DNA from: Sphingomonas_L flavalba_A
GTDB lineage: Bacteria > Pseudomonadota > Alphaproteobacteria > Sphingomonadales > Sphingomonadaceae
DNA: 64,000 nucleotides
Direction of reading: 5' to 3'
Assembly: GCF_047553045.1 (NCBI RefSeq)
Contig: NZ_CP180208.1
Coordinates: 2,728,001 to 2,792,000, forward strand
Each line of letters starts with the position of its first letter. The first letter of the stretch is position 1. The position numbers and the translations under genes are program-made. Shown piece after piece: positions 50,709 to 59,792 of the stretch. Below the pieces are notes generated by a model. The model was not told the DNA's origin, did no database searches, and saw only the letters and a program-made list of their open reading frames with translations.

Positions 50709-51452
50709 TCATTTTATCCAGTCCCCCGCCGCCGCCATCCACAGCGCGACCGCTGCAACGGCGGCAGTGTCTGCGCGCAGGATGCGTGGGCCAAGCGACA
50801 CCGCGACGGCATCGGGGACGGCACGGATCGCCGTCCGTTCCTCCGCGGTGAAGCCGCCTTCCGGGCCGATCAGGATCGCCGCCGCGCCGGGGCGCGCCAC
50901 CCCGGCCAGCGGGGCGCCACCTTCCTCGTCGGCGAAATAGAGCGCCCGGCCGCCCGGCCAGGCGGCGAGCAGCGCGGCAAGCGGGGTCAGCGGCGCCAGT
51001 TCCGGCAGGGCGGTACGTTCGCACTGTTCCGCCGCCTCGACCATATGCGCGCGCAGCCGGTCGGCGTTCAGCCGGTCGACGACGGTGCGGCGGGTCGCGA
51101 CCGGGACCAGCCGGGCGACACCCAGCTCGGTCGCCTTTTCCGCCACCCAGTCGATCCGCCCGCGCTTGATCGGCGCGGCGCACAGCCACAGGTCCGGCAC
51201 CGCTTCGCGCGGGGCGAGATGCGCGTCGACGGTCAGGGTCAGCGAGCGCCGACCCGCCTCGGTGACTGTCGCCAGCCATTCGCCGCTCCGGTCGTCGAAC
51301 AGCCGAACCGGCGCGCCCGGTTTCGCCCGCATCACTGCCAACAGGTAATGTGCCTGCGCCCCGTCGACCGAGAGCGCCGCACCGGCGGCGAGCGCGGCGT
51401 CGACGAACAGGCGCGGCGTGCTGTCGGGCGGCCAGGCGGGGGTGGCGGGCAT
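50709..51452 (-). CDS. rsmE: 16S rRNA m3U1498 methyltransferase
   Basis: 247 residues from ATG 51452 (MPATPAWPPDSTPRLFVD). SPOUT enzyme: an N-terminal PUA-like part (GAQAHYLLAVMRAKPGAPV) and a knot with ILIGPEGGFTAEERTAI and VSLGPRILRADTAAVAAVAL. A longer frame upstream is antisense to the porin-like gene and is ignored. Confidence 0.94.
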   Translation of the reverse strand: MPATPAWPPDSTPRLFVDAALAAGAALSVDGAQAHYLLAVMRAKPGAPVRLFDDRSGEWLATVTEAGRRSLTLTVDAHLAPREAVPDLWLCAAPIKRGRIDWVAEKATELGVARLVPVATRRTVVDRLNADRLRAHMVEAAEQCERTALPELAPLTPLAALLAAWPGGRALYFADEEGGAPLAGVARPGAAAILIGPEGGFTAEERTAIRAVPDAVAVSLGPRILRADTAAVAAVALWMAAAGDWIK

Positions 51453-51677
51453 CGCGGCGGTCAGGTCCTCTTCCGGTGGAGCGCGGCACCGGCCCCACCC
51501 GCCCTTTAGGCACGGATCACCGGCGGTGGAAGCGCCGGCGGCGGGCGGCGCACGGATGCACAGGCTGCAATCATTCGGTTGTTGTTTGCAATCGAATTGC
51601 CATTGTAACCGATCGGTACGCCTCCTAGATCGCTGCCACCCGGTTCGGGGAAACAGACGTAAAAATAAGGATTTGAT

Positions 51678-52247
51678 ATGTTTCGTAACGCAATTCTTGC
51701 GGCGTCCGCGCTCGCCCTCGCCACAGCGGCCGCCACGTCGGCCCAGGCCGCGACCGAGACCGGCCCCTATGTCGGCGTTGCCGCCACCGTCGATGCGGCC
51801 AACGCCGATCTGGGCGTGGTCGACAGCCTTGGCGCGACCGGCATCGGCGCATCGGCTTTCGCCGGCTACACCATCGCCCTCGGCAACGGCCTGTTCATCG
51901 CACCGGAAGCGAACATCGACCTGAACAGCGCCGAAGCGAAGGTGATTGACGGCACCGATGTGCTGCGCGCCAAGGCCCGCTGGGGCTGGGGCGTCGGCGC
52001 CCGTGTCGGCTATGACCTGTCGGACAGCACCGCCGCCTATCTGCGTGCCGGCTATGCCCGCAACCAGATCAAGGTCGTGACCAACGGCGGGGTCGACAAG
52101 ACATGGGGCGACGGCGTTCGCGTCGGCGGCGGCGTCGAGACCCGCCTTGCCCCGCAACTGCGGCTGCGGGCCGAATACAACTACGTGAATTATGAGAAGG
52201 GCTTCAGCAACAACCAGGGTCTTGTCGGCCTGGTCTACGGCTTCTGA
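51678..52247 (+). CDS. Small outer-membrane beta-barrel protein
   Basis: 189 residues. Signal peptide ALALATAAATSAQA, then eight-strand barrel of the OmpA-like/porin family (YVGVAATVDAANADLG, GASAFAGYTIALGNGLFI, KARWGWGVGARVGYDL, LVGLVYGF with a terminal Phe). The AAGGA ribosome site lies eight bases upstream. Function unknown; a structural or adhesion role is usual. Followed by a strong terminator. Confidence 0.88.
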   Translation: MFRNAILAASALALATAAATSAQAATETGPYVGVAATVDAANADLGVVDSLGATGIGASAFAGYTIALGNGLFIAPEANIDLNSAEAKVIDGTDVLRAKARWGWGVGARVGYDLSDSTAAYLRAGYARNQIKVVTNGGVDKTWGDGVRVGGGVETRLAPQLRLRAEYNYVNYEKGFSNNQGLVGLVYGF

Positions 52248-52268
52248 CCCTATCGTAACCCAATGGAA

Positions 52269-52296
52269 GGGCCGGGCGGCAGCGCCCGGCCCTTTT
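52269..52296 (+). terminator. Rho-independent terminator after the barrel protein
   Basis: Ten-base stem GGGCCGGGCG / CGCCCGGCCC with a GCAG loop (52269-52292), followed by TTTT. Confidence 0.9.
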
Positions 52297-52327
52297 CGTG
52301 CGGGCGAACGGCGGCCTAAGAGGGGAC

Positions 52328-53224
52328 ATGGCCGACTCCCTTCCCGATACCGAGCATCATGCGCTGGCGCGCGGCGGCGCGCTGCGCCCTTATATCCTGC
52401 TCGCCCGGCTCGACCGGCCGATCGGCTGGTGGCTGCTGTACTGGCCCTGCGCCTGGGGCGTGGCGCTGGCCGGCGGCGCCTTCGCGCGGTTCGACCTGAT
52501 CCTGTGGCTGCTGCTCGGCGCGATCGCGATGCGCGGCGCCGGCTGCGTCTACAACGACATCGTCGACCGCGACCTCGACGCGCGAGTGGCGCGCACGCGC
52601 GGCCGGCCGCTCGCCAGCGGCGCCGTCGGTTTGAAGGCGGCATGGGCGTGGCTGGCGCTGCTCTGCCTGGTCGGGCTGGTCGTGCTGCTGCAACTGTCGC
52701 CCTTCGCCGCCGTCGTTGCGGTGGCGAGCCTGGCGCTGGTCGCCGCCTACCCATTCATGAAGCGGATCACCTGGTGGCCGCAGGCCTGGCTGGGGCTGGT
52801 GTTTTCGTGGGGGGCGCTGGTCGGCTGGGCGGCGGTGGCCGGGGCGCTGACCGCGCCAGCGCTGCTGCTCTATGCCGGGGCGATCGCCTGGGTGATCGGC
52901 TATGACACCATCTATGCGCTGCAGGACCGCGAGGACGACGCGCTGATCGGCGTGCGTTCTTCCGCGCTGCGGCTGGGGCGCCATGTCCGCGCCGGCGTCG
53001 GTGGCTTCTATGCGCTGGCGCTGCTGCTGTGGAGTTGTGCAATCTGGCTGGTCCGGCCCGATCCGCTGGCAGTGGTCGCGCTTGCCCCGGCGGCCGCGCA
53101 TCTTGGCTGGCAGGTGATGGCGCTCAGCGTCGACGACGGCGCCGACGCGCTCGCCAAATTCCGGTCCAATCGCTTCGCCGGCCTGCTGGTGTTTCTCGCC
53201 TGCGTCGTCGTTGGCACCGCGTGA
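52328..53224 (+). CDS. ubiA: 4-hydroxybenzoate polyprenyltransferase
   Basis: 298 residues from ATG 52328 (GAGGGG just upstream). Membrane prenyltransferase for ubiquinone: NDIVDRDLDARVARTRGRPL is the first Asp-rich site and ALQDREDDALIGVRSSALRL the second. Eight or nine helices are visible. The PLASG motif that follows the first site is conserved. Confidence 0.95.
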   Translation: MADSLPDTEHHALARGGALRPYILLARLDRPIGWWLLYWPCAWGVALAGGAFARFDLILWLLLGAIAMRGAGCVYNDIVDRDLDARVARTRGRPLASGAVGLKAAWAWLALLCLVGLVVLLQLSPFAAVVAVASLALVAAYPFMKRITWWPQAWLGLVFSWGALVGWAAVAGALTAPALLLYAGAIAWVIGYDTIYALQDREDDALIGVRSSALRLGRHVRAGVGGFYALALLLWSCAIWLVRPDPLAVVALAPAAAHLGWQVMALSVDDGADALAKFRSNRFAGLLVFLACVVVGTA

Positions 53225-53264
53225 GGCGATTGCCCCGGCGGCGCCCTCCGCCTAAATCCCGCTG

Positions 53265-54611
53265 ATGTTGACCCCCGAAGATGCCCGCGCCCGCGCCGCC
53301 GATCTGGTCGCCGCCGCCCGCCGTGCCGGCGCCGATGCCGCCGACGCCCTCTATGCCGGCGAAGCCTCCACCCAGGTCCAGGTCCGGCTTGGCGCGCTGG
53401 AGGACGTCCAGCGTTCCGAAAGCGAGGAGATCGGCCTGCGCCTGTTCGTCGGCCGCCGTTCGGCCAGCGTATCGTCATCCGACCTGTCCGCGTCGGCGCT
53501 GGCGGCGCTGGTCGACCGCGCGGTGGCGATGGCGCGAGAAGCGCCGGAGGATGCCTATGCCGGGCTGGCGCCGGAGGACCGGCTGCTGCGCGAGGCGCCG
53601 CCGGCGCTCGATCTTGACGACGGCATCGTGCCCGATCCGGCGGCGCTGAAGGCGCGCGCGCTTGCCGCCGAAGATGCCGCCCGCGCCGTAGCCGGGGTCA
53701 GCAACAGCGAGGGCGGCGGTGCCAGCGCCGGGCGGACGATCATGGCGCTGGCGACCAGCGGCGGCTTCGCCGGTGCCTATGCGCTGAGCGGCCACGGCGT
53801 GTCGGCCAGCGTCATCGCCGGCGAAGGGGCCGGCATGGAACGCGATGGCGCCTGGCATTCGAGCCGCCATCTCGCCGATCTGGAAGCGGCGGAGGCGATC
53901 GGCCGCCGCGCCGGTGAACGCGCGGTGGCGCGGCTCAGCCCGGTCAAATTCGCCGGCGGGGCGATGCCGGTGCTGTTCGATCCGCGTGTCGGCGGCAGCC
54001 TGGTCGGCCATCTGCTCGGCGCGATCAGCGGCAGCGCGGTGGCGCGGCGGACCAGCTTCCTGCTCGATCAACTGGGCAAGCCGGTTTGCGCCCCGACCAT
54101 CACCATCGTCGAGGACCCGCACCGGCCGCGCGGTCTGCGCTCCCGCCCGTTCGACGGCGAAGGTCTGCCGACCAAGCCGGGCCGAATCGTCGACGCCGGG
54201 GTGCTGACCGGCTGGCTGATGGACAGCGCCGCCGCCCGCCAGCTTGGCCTTGCGCCGACCGGCCATGCCAGCCGTGGCATCGGCGGTCCGCCGGGGGTCA
54301 GCACCGCCAACCTGCACATCGTGCCGGGCAGCGTATCGCGCGCCGAAATGATCGCCGGGATCACGGAAGGGCTGCTCGTCACCCACCTGATCGGCCAGGG
54401 GGTCAACGGCGTGACCGGCGACTACAGCCGTGGCGCATCCGGCTTTCTTATTCGCGATGGCGCGATCGGCCCGGCGGTGACCGAAGTGACGATCGCCGGC
54501 AACCTGAAGGCGATGCTGCTGGCGATGACGCCTGCCGACGACCTGGAGCGTCGCTACGGCATCGACGTGCCGACCCTGCGCGTCGACGGGATGACCGTCG
54601 CCTGTGGCTGA
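53265..54611 (+). CDS. pmbA: PmbA/TldE-like metallopeptidase subunit
   Basis: 448 residues. Partner of TldD in a Zn-dependent peptidase for modified peptides. Blocks: RRTSFLLDQLGKPVCAP, DGEGLPTKPGRIVDAGVLTG, GITEGLLVTHLIGQGVNGVT and GDYSRGASGFLIRDG. PmbA itself lacks the HExxxH motif, as here. It overlaps the next gene by eight bases. Confidence 0.93.
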   Translation: MLTPEDARARAADLVAAARRAGADAADALYAGEASTQVQVRLGALEDVQRSESEEIGLRLFVGRRSASVSSSDLSASALAALVDRAVAMAREAPEDAYAGLAPEDRLLREAPPALDLDDGIVPDPAALKARALAAEDAARAVAGVSNSEGGGASAGRTIMALATSGGFAGAYALSGHGVSASVIAGEGAGMERDGAWHSSRHLADLEAAEAIGRRAGERAVARLSPVKFAGGAMPVLFDPRVGGSLVGHLLGAISGSAVARRTSFLLDQLGKPVCAPTITIVEDPHRPRGLRSRPFDGEGLPTKPGRIVDAGVLTGWLMDSAAARQLGLAPTGHASRGIGGPPGVSTANLHIVPGSVSRAEMIAGITEGLLVTHLIGQGVNGVTGDYSRGASGFLIRDGAIGPAVTEVTIAGNLKAMLLAMTPADDLERRYGIDVPTLRVDGMTVACG

Positions 54612-55383
54612 TACGCTGGCAGACCGGGTCGCGGCGGTCGCGGCGGAAGCGGGCGCAATGGCGCTCTCCCGCCAGCAAGAGGCGTTCGACCGGTGGGAAA
54701 AGGCGCCGGGCAACCCGGTCTGCCAGATCGACCTCGACGCCGACCAGCTGATCCGCGACCGGCTGAGCGCGATCGACCCGGAGGCGGGCTGGCTGTCGGA
54801 AGAAAGCCGTGACAGCGCCGAACGGCTGACCCGCGCCCGGTTGTGGGTGGTCGACCCGATCGACGGCACCCGCGACTATCTGCGCGGCCGCGCCGGCTGG
54901 GCGGTGTCGATCGCGCTGGTCGCCGGCGGCCGGCCGGTGATCGGCGTGCTCGACGCGCCGGGCCGGGGCGAACACTGGCGGGCGCAGGCCGGGAAAGGCG
55001 CCTGGCGCAACGGCGTGCCGCTCCGCGCGGCGGCGCGCACCGAACTCGCCGGCGCCCGTGTGCCGGCCGACAGCCTGCCCCAGGTCGACCGCGACCTGGC
55101 CCCGGTGGCCAAGCCCAATTCGATCGCGCTGCGCGTCGCGATGGTCGCGGCCGGCGAGGCCGATCTGGTCGCCTCGGTGCGCTGGGGCCATGAATGGGAT
55201 GTCGCCGCCGCCGCGCTGATCGCCGCCGAAGCAGGCGCGGCGGTCAGCGACGCGCTCGGCCGCCCGCTGCGCTTCAACTCGACCAGCGGCGAAATGTTCG
55301 GCGTGCTCGCCAGCGCGCCCGGCATCCATGCTGCGGCGCTCGACCGGCTGAAGGCGCGGGCCGAGGCTGCCCTTCCGCGCTAG
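54604..55383 (+). CDS. Inositol-monophosphatase-family phosphatase (CysQ-like)
   Basis: 259 residues, GTG start at 54604. Li-sensitive phosphatase fold: acidic loop ending WLSEESRD, metal motif VVDPIDGTRDYLRG and C-terminal GHEWDVAAAALIAAEAGAAV. Relatives split 3'(2'),5'-adenosine bisphosphate or inositol phosphates; sequence alone does not decide. Translationally coupled to pmbA. Confidence 0.88.
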   Translation: MADTLADRVAAVAAEAGAMALSRQQEAFDRWEKAPGNPVCQIDLDADQLIRDRLSAIDPEAGWLSEESRDSAERLTRARLWVVDPIDGTRDYLRGRAGWAVSIALVAGGRPVIGVLDAPGRGEHWRAQAGKGAWRNGVPLRAAARTELAGARVPADSLPQVDRDLAPVAKPNSIALRVAMVAAGEADLVASVRWGHEWDVAAAALIAAEAGAAVSDALGRPLRFNSTSGEMFGVLASAPGIHAAALDRLKARAEAALPR

Positions 55384-55452
55384 GCGCGACGCCCGCCACC
55401 CACCGCCGCGCCCGGATGACAAGCGCCGGGCCAGCGGCTAAGCGAGGCGCCG

Positions 55453-55860
55453 ATGAAGACGAACGGACAATCGGCTGGCGGTTCTCGCGGGTTGCTGGCC
55501 GCGCTGTTCGTGCTGGCGCTGGCGCTGCGGATGGTGGTGCCGGCCGGCTTCATGCCGCAGGCAGCGGCCACGCCGGGCATCGTCGTCAGCATCTGCGACG
55601 GCACCGATCGCGGCCGGACGACGCTGCTCACGCTGCCGCTCGCCGATGCGGGCGACCGGCAGGACCCGTCATCGGCGCAGCCCGGCCCCTGCGCCTTCGC
55701 CGCGCTGTCGGCCCCGGCGCTGACCGGTGCGCCGCCGCCCGCACCCACCGCGCCCGCCCCGGCGCCGGTGCACCGCGCACCACCGTCGCTGACCGGGTTC
55801 GGCCTGGTCGCGGCGGATTTCCTGATCCCACCGCTGCGCGGTCCGCCGGCCCGCGCCTGA
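55453..55860 (+). CDS. DUF2946-like membrane-anchored protein
   Basis: 135 residues. N-terminal hydrophobic segment (LLAALFVLALALRMVVPAGF), then VVSICDG with a conserved Cys and a Pro/Ala-rich middle (APPPAPTAPAPAPV-type). DUF2946 proteins usually lie near copper genes, which holds here: PCu(A)C and Sco genes follow. A role in copper handling is inference. Confidence 0.7.
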   Translation: MKTNGQSAGGSRGLLAALFVLALALRMVVPAGFMPQAAATPGIVVSICDGTDRGRTTLLTLPLADAGDRQDPSSAQPGPCAFAALSAPALTGAPPPAPTAPAPAPVHRAPPSLTGFGLVAADFLIPPLRGPPARA

Positions 55861-55933
55861 CGCGCCGAAACCGGCCGCGCCAAAGGCGCCCGGTTCGCGC
55901 GCCCGCGCCAGCCCCGGATCAGGAGTTTCAACG

Positions 55934-56407
55934 ATGACACGCTGTTTTATTGCCGCCGCCTTGCTGGCGGCGACCGCCGCCGCGCCCGGCCTTGCCGCCA
56001 GCCAGTCCGCAATCGCCGTCGACCGCGCCTGGGCGCGCCAGACCGCGCCGGGCCAGAGCGCCGGCGGCGCATTCATGACGATCACCAACCACGGCAAGGC
56101 CGCCGACCGGCTGATCGGCGGCAGCGCCGCCGTCGCCAGCCGGGTGGAGGTCCATACCATGGCGGTGGACGGCGGGGTGATGCGGATGCGGCCGGTCACC
56201 GGCGGTCTGTCGATACCCGCCGGGGCCAGCGTCGCGCTGCGGCCCGGCGGCTATCACATCATGCTGATCGGCCTGAAGGCGCCGCTTGCCCGCGGCAGCG
56301 CCGTGCCGGTCACCCTGCGTTTCGAGAAAGCAGGCGCAATCACCGTCCGCCTCCAGGTCGAGGCAATCGGCGCGACCGCGGCGGGGGGCGGCCATGACCA
56401 GCACTGA
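55934..56407 (+). CDS. Periplasmic copper chaperone PCu(A)C
   Basis: 157 residues. Signal peptide (CFIAAALLAATAAAPGLAAS). The copper-binding pattern H-M-X(n)-M/H is visible: VEVHTMAVDGGVMRMRPV and RPGGYHIMLIGLKAPL, and the C-terminus ends GGHDQH. It delivers Cu(I) to cytochrome oxidase with Sco. The sco gene overlaps it by 14 bases. Confidence 0.93.
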   Translation: MTRCFIAAALLAATAAAPGLAASQSAIAVDRAWARQTAPGQSAGGAFMTITNHGKAADRLIGGSAAVASRVEVHTMAVDGGVMRMRPVTGGLSIPAGASVALRPGGYHIMLIGLKAPLARGSAVPVTLRFEKAGAITVRLQVEAIGATAAGGGHDQH

Positions 56408-57050
56408 TCCGGCACCGGTCGATCCCGCGCCCGCCGCGCCGCCAACCGGGCAGCTGCGGCGCGTCCGCCTGCTGCTCTGGGCGGCGGTGCTCCTCGCCGG
56501 GCTGGCCGGCGCGGTGCTCTACCTGATCGTCGAACGCCGAACGCCGTCGCCCGCGGACAGCTATGCCTCGGCATTCGGCGGCCGTTTCACGATGACCGAC
56601 CAGCATGGCCGCACCGTCACGGAGCGGACACTGCGCGGCAAGCCCTATGCGATCTTCTTCGGCTTCACCCGCTGCCCGGACGTCTGCCCGACATCGCTCA
56701 GCCACATGGCCAGGCTCAGGCAACAACTCGGCGCCGCCGGTGACGGGTTCAACATCGTCTTCGTCTCGGTCGACCCCGAACATGACCGGCGCGAGGATAT
56801 CGGCCGCTATCTGGAAATGTTCGATACGCCGATCATCGGCCTGACCGGAAACACGGCGGAGACCGAGCGGATCGTGAAGGCGTTTCACGTCTATTATGCC
56901 AAGGTGCCGGTGGCAGGGGGCAGCTACACCATCGACCACACCGCATCGATCTTCCTGATGGACGCGCAGGGCCGTTTCGTGACGACGATCGATTATCACG
57001 AGGCGCCGGACGTCGCGCTCGCCAAGCTGCGCCGCATCGTGCCCGGCTGA
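56394..57050 (+). CDS. SCO1/SenC family copper protein
   Basis: 218 residues from ATG 56394. An N-terminal anchor (LLLWAAVLLAGLAGAVLYLI) precedes a thioredoxin-like domain with the CPDVC copper motif (FFGFTRCPDVCPTSLSHM) and the partner His in YTIDHTASIFLMD. Acts in CuA-site assembly of cytochrome c oxidase. Forms a unit with PCu(A)C. Confidence 0.94.
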   Translation: MTSTDPAPVDPAPAAPPTGQLRRVRLLLWAAVLLAGLAGAVLYLIVERRTPSPADSYASAFGGRFTMTDQHGRTVTERTLRGKPYAIFFGFTRCPDVCPTSLSHMARLRQQLGAAGDGFNIVFVSVDPEHDRREDIGRYLEMFDTPIIGLTGNTAETERIVKAFHVYYAKVPVAGGSYTIDHTASIFLMDAQGRFVTTIDYHEAPDVALAKLRRIVPG

Positions 57051-57082
57051 CCCGGCGGAACCGAAAGATGAAGGGAGAAAAT

Positions 57083-57159
57083 TGGCGCGCCCGGAACGAT
57101 TCGAACGTCCGACCCTCAGATTCGTAGTCTGATGCTCTATCCAGCTGAGCTACGGGCGC
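57083..57159 (-). tRNA. tRNA-Arg (anticodon ACG)
   Basis: 77 nt on the minus strand with encoded CCA. Acceptor GCGCCCG/CGGGCGC; anticodon arm CAGA-CTACGAA-TCTG gives ACG (read as ICG); T-arm GGACG-TTCGAAT-CGTTC. It decodes CGN codons, in keeping with the high-GC genome. Confidence 0.96.
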
Positions 57160-57241
57160 GCATGGAGGCGGTCACATAGGCGGGTCGGCGCGAGCGCGCA
57201 AGCCCGTTGCGGCACTTTCCGCCACCGCTTACAGCACCGGC

Positions 57242-57757
57242 ATGACGATCCGCTTCCCGGCCGCGGCATCAGCCGCTTTCGTCCTGCTCGGCGGCTGCGT
57301 CGACGGGGTGGCGCAGCCACCGTCTCTGGCGCCACGCGCGATCGAGCGGATGCAATTCGATCCGCCCGCCCAGCCGGAGGCGCCGGCACCAACGCCGCCC
57401 GACAGCGGGCTGCAGGCCCGGCTCGACGGATTTTCCGCCGCGCTCGACGCCGCCGACCGCGACTTTGCCGCCGCACTGCCGGCCGCGCGCCGCGCCGCGA
57501 CGGCGGCCGGTGCCGCCGGCAGCGAAAGCTGGATCGCCGCGCAACAGCAAATCACCGCCGTCGAGGCGCTCGCCGGTCAGGCATCGGCGGCACTCGCCGA
57601 CATCGATTCGCTCTACCTTGACCGTGCCAATGCCGCGGCGGGCGGCGGCAGCCCGGCGGGGCTGGACAGCCTGCGCGCCCTCCGCGCCCGCGCCGACGCC
57701 CTCGTTACCGCCCAGCGCACGGCGGCCGACGCGCTGAAGGCCCGGCTCGATCGCTGA
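57242..57757 (+). CDS. Hypothetical lipoprotein with helical domain
   Basis: 171 residues. Lipobox LLGGC near residue 19, a Pro-rich linker (PPAQPEAPAPTPPDS), then an Ala-rich helical region (~55-170), likely coiled. The family is not recognised. It has no same-strand partner. Confidence 0.7.
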   Translation: MTIRFPAAASAAFVLLGGCVDGVAQPPSLAPRAIERMQFDPPAQPEAPAPTPPDSGLQARLDGFSAALDAADRDFAAALPAARRAATAAGAAGSESWIAAQQQITAVEALAGQASAALADIDSLYLDRANAAAGGGSPAGLDSLRALRARADALVTAQRTAADALKARLDR

Positions 57758-57815
57758 CGCGCGTTTGGTTGCATCGAAGCGGATGCGCCGCAGGCGCGCC
57801 TAACGCGGCCCGAAT

Positions 57816-58361
57816 TCAGAAACGTACCGCCATCGCGACGCCACCGCTCTTGCTGTCGCCCCAGGGGACGATGCGGACGCGATCGTCGCGACGGCGGGTA
57901 ATCAGGAAACCCGCCGCCTCCCCGATCGCCGCGCCGACGACGACATCATACCAATGGTGTTTGTCCGCCTTGACCCGGCTGACGCCGACGAACGCCGCGA
58001 CGATCTGCGCCGGCAGGCCCACCTGCCAGCCATAGCGGTTGTGCAGGGTCGCGGCGGCGGAAAACGCCATCGACGTGTGGCCGGACGGAAAGCTCTTGCG
58101 ATCGCTGCGGTCCGGCCGCCACGCGGGAACGCTTTCCTTCAGGCCATAGGTCACCAGCGCCGTCGCGCCGATGCTGCCGCCCGCCTGCAACGCGCCGTTC
58201 CAGTCGCCCTGCACAACAGGCACGCCAAGCGCGGCGACGACCAGCGCATCGCGGGCGATCGACCCAGCATCGTCCCAGCCCTTTGCCCCGGCGGAAGCGG
58301 GGGCGGCACCCGCCAACGCGGCGGCCAGCGCCGCGGTTACCGCCAGCCGCCGTCGGACCAT
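57816..58361 (-). CDS. PAP2-family phosphatase
   Basis: 181 residues. Signal peptide (AVTAALAAALAGAAPASAGA). The three PAP2 motifs are present: KESVPAWRP, PSGHTS and SRVKADKHHWYD. It probably removes phosphate from lipids or undecaprenyl pyrophosphate in the periplasm, or is a small soluble phosphatase; the substrate is open. It follows the methyltransferase gene by three bases. Confidence 0.88.
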   Translation of the reverse strand: MVRRRLAVTAALAAALAGAAPASAGAKGWDDAGSIARDALVVAALGVPVVQGDWNGALQAGGSIGATALVTYGLKESVPAWRPDRSDRKSFPSGHTSMAFSAAATLHNRYGWQVGLPAQIVAAFVGVSRVKADKHHWYDVVVGAAIGEAAGFLITRRRDDRVRIVPWGDSKSGGVAMAVRF

Positions 58362-58364
58362 CCG

Positions 58365-59177
58365 CTATTGCGCCGGCTTGCGGAATTTCAGGGTCATGCG
58401 GTCGCTCTCGCCGATCGCCGCATATTTCGCCCGGTCGGTATCGCCCAGCCGGAAGGTCGGCGGCAGCGTCCACACCCCATTTTCGTAATCATGGGTGTCC
58501 TTCGGGTTGGCGTTGACCTCCGACGCGCCGACATATTCGAAACCGGCCGCCTCGGCGACACGGCGCACCGTCGACACCTTCAGATAGCCGCTGCTCTTTT
58601 CGCGCGCGCTATCCATCTCCTCGGGCAGGCGGTGCTCGACGATGCCCAGCGTGCCGCCCGGCTTCAACATGCGGAACGCGCTGGCGAACACGTCCTTTTC
58701 CGCGCCCTTGCCGCCCATCACCCAGTTATGGATGTTGCGGAAGGTCAACACCGTGTCGACGCTGTTGTCCGGCACGTCGTCCGCCCCGGCGGGAAAGCCG
58801 GCGAAGCGCACCTTGGCCAGCACCGGGTCGGCGGCCAGCCGCGCCTGCAGGGCGTCGCGCCCGGCACTCGGCGGCGCCGACGCATAGAGCGTGCCGGCGT
58901 CCAGATAACGGCCGAGGATGACGGTATACCAGCCGCCGCCGGGGCTGAGTTCGACCACCGTGTCGGTCGGCTTGATGCCAAAGAAGGCCAGCGTCTCGGC
59001 CGGATGGCGATACTGGTCGCGCGCCTTGTCGGCGGCGCTGCGTCCGGGGTCAGCCACCGCCTTCGTCAGGGCCGGATCATGGGCGGCATGGCCGGCGTGA
59101 TCGGCCTGGGCCAGTGCGACTGAACCGGCGGTACCCGCCAGGGCGAGCGCCATGCCCGCGGCAATGAAATTACGCAT
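58365..59177 (-). CDS. Exported class I SAM methyltransferase-like protein
   Basis: 270 residues from ATG 59177. A signal peptide (AAGMALALAGTAGSVALAQA) and a His-rich stretch (DHAGHAAHDP) precede a methyltransferase domain: VVELSPGGGWYTVILGRYLD (AdoMet loop), TVLTFRNIHNWVMGG, MLKPGGTLGIVEHR. An exported SAM-dependent enzyme is puzzling because SAM is cytoplasmic, yet this family is common in sphingomonads. The function is unknown. Confidence 0.82.
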   Translation of the reverse strand: MRNFIAAGMALALAGTAGSVALAQADHAGHAAHDPALTKAVADPGRSAADKARDQYRHPAETLAFFGIKPTDTVVELSPGGGWYTVILGRYLDAGTLYASAPPSAGRDALQARLAADPVLAKVRFAGFPAGADDVPDNSVDTVLTFRNIHNWVMGGKGAEKDVFASAFRMLKPGGTLGIVEHRLPEEMDSAREKSSGYLKVSTVRRVAEAAGFEYVGASEVNANPKDTHDYENGVWTLPPTFRLGDTDRAKYAAIGESDRMTLKFRKPAQ

Positions 59178-59242
59178 TGTCGTTATCCTCCGGCTGTCGT
59201 GGAAAACGCGGGCGCGCCCGTCGGACCAATCCCGCCCAGATA

Positions 59243-59731
59243 TCACGGGGTAGTTCCGCCGCCGCCGCCGCCCATGCCGCCCGGCACCGCGCCAACGCGG
59301 CCGATATTGCCGAACAGGTCCTCGAAGAAGCCGCGCTTGCGGCCCAGTGTCGGCGTGGTCTTGCCGAACGGCTTGATCGATGCGATCTGGTCCAGCCCGG
59401 TCTTTTCGACCCCGACGACGTTGCCGGCCGGGTCGAATCTGACGTGCAGCACTTCCTGCGCGGTCGGCCGCGGCTGGGAAAAGGCGAGCTGGCGGGTATC
59501 GCGCGAGAAATAATACCAGTCATTGTCGGTGAACTGACCGACAAAGGTCGGACGACCGAGCGTCTTGTCGACCGATTCCTTGTTGTCGATGCCGGGCTGG
59601 ACGGTCGCAACCAGCGTCTGGTCGAGAAAATAGCCCTGGTGCCCGCGAATCTGCGCCGCGCAGCCGCCCAGCGTGCCCGCCGCCAGCAGCAGCGCGGCCA
59701 AGGGGGCTGCCCGTCGGGTCATCGAAACCAT
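59243..59731 (-). CDS. bamE: Outer-membrane assembly lipoprotein BamE-like
   Basis: 162 residues from ATG 59731, preceded by GGAG; an ATG three codons later is also possible. Lipobox LGGC near residue ~24, then the SmpA/OmlA fold: GIDNKESVDKTLGRPTFVGQ, DWYYFSRDTRQLAF, VLHVRFDPAGNVVGVEKTG. The C-terminal Gly-rich tail (GGMGGGGGGTTP) is an extension. Accessory subunit of the BAM complex. Confidence 0.9.
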   Translation of the reverse strand: MVSMTRRAAPLAALLLAAGTLGGCAAQIRGHQGYFLDQTLVATVQPGIDNKESVDKTLGRPTFVGQFTDNDWYYFSRDTRQLAFSQPRPTAQEVLHVRFDPAGNVVGVEKTGLDQIASIKPFGKTTPTLGRKRGFFEDLFGNIGRVGAVPGGMGGGGGGTTP

Positions 59732-59792
59732 GCCTGTCTCCACCTCACACGCGGGCTGTTGCATCCTGCGCCCGCAGCCTCAATATGCGCGG

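Noticed and set aside
51453..52754. N-terminal extension of the rsmE frame
   Set aside because: Antisense to the barrel-protein and ubiA genes; the family start is at 51452.
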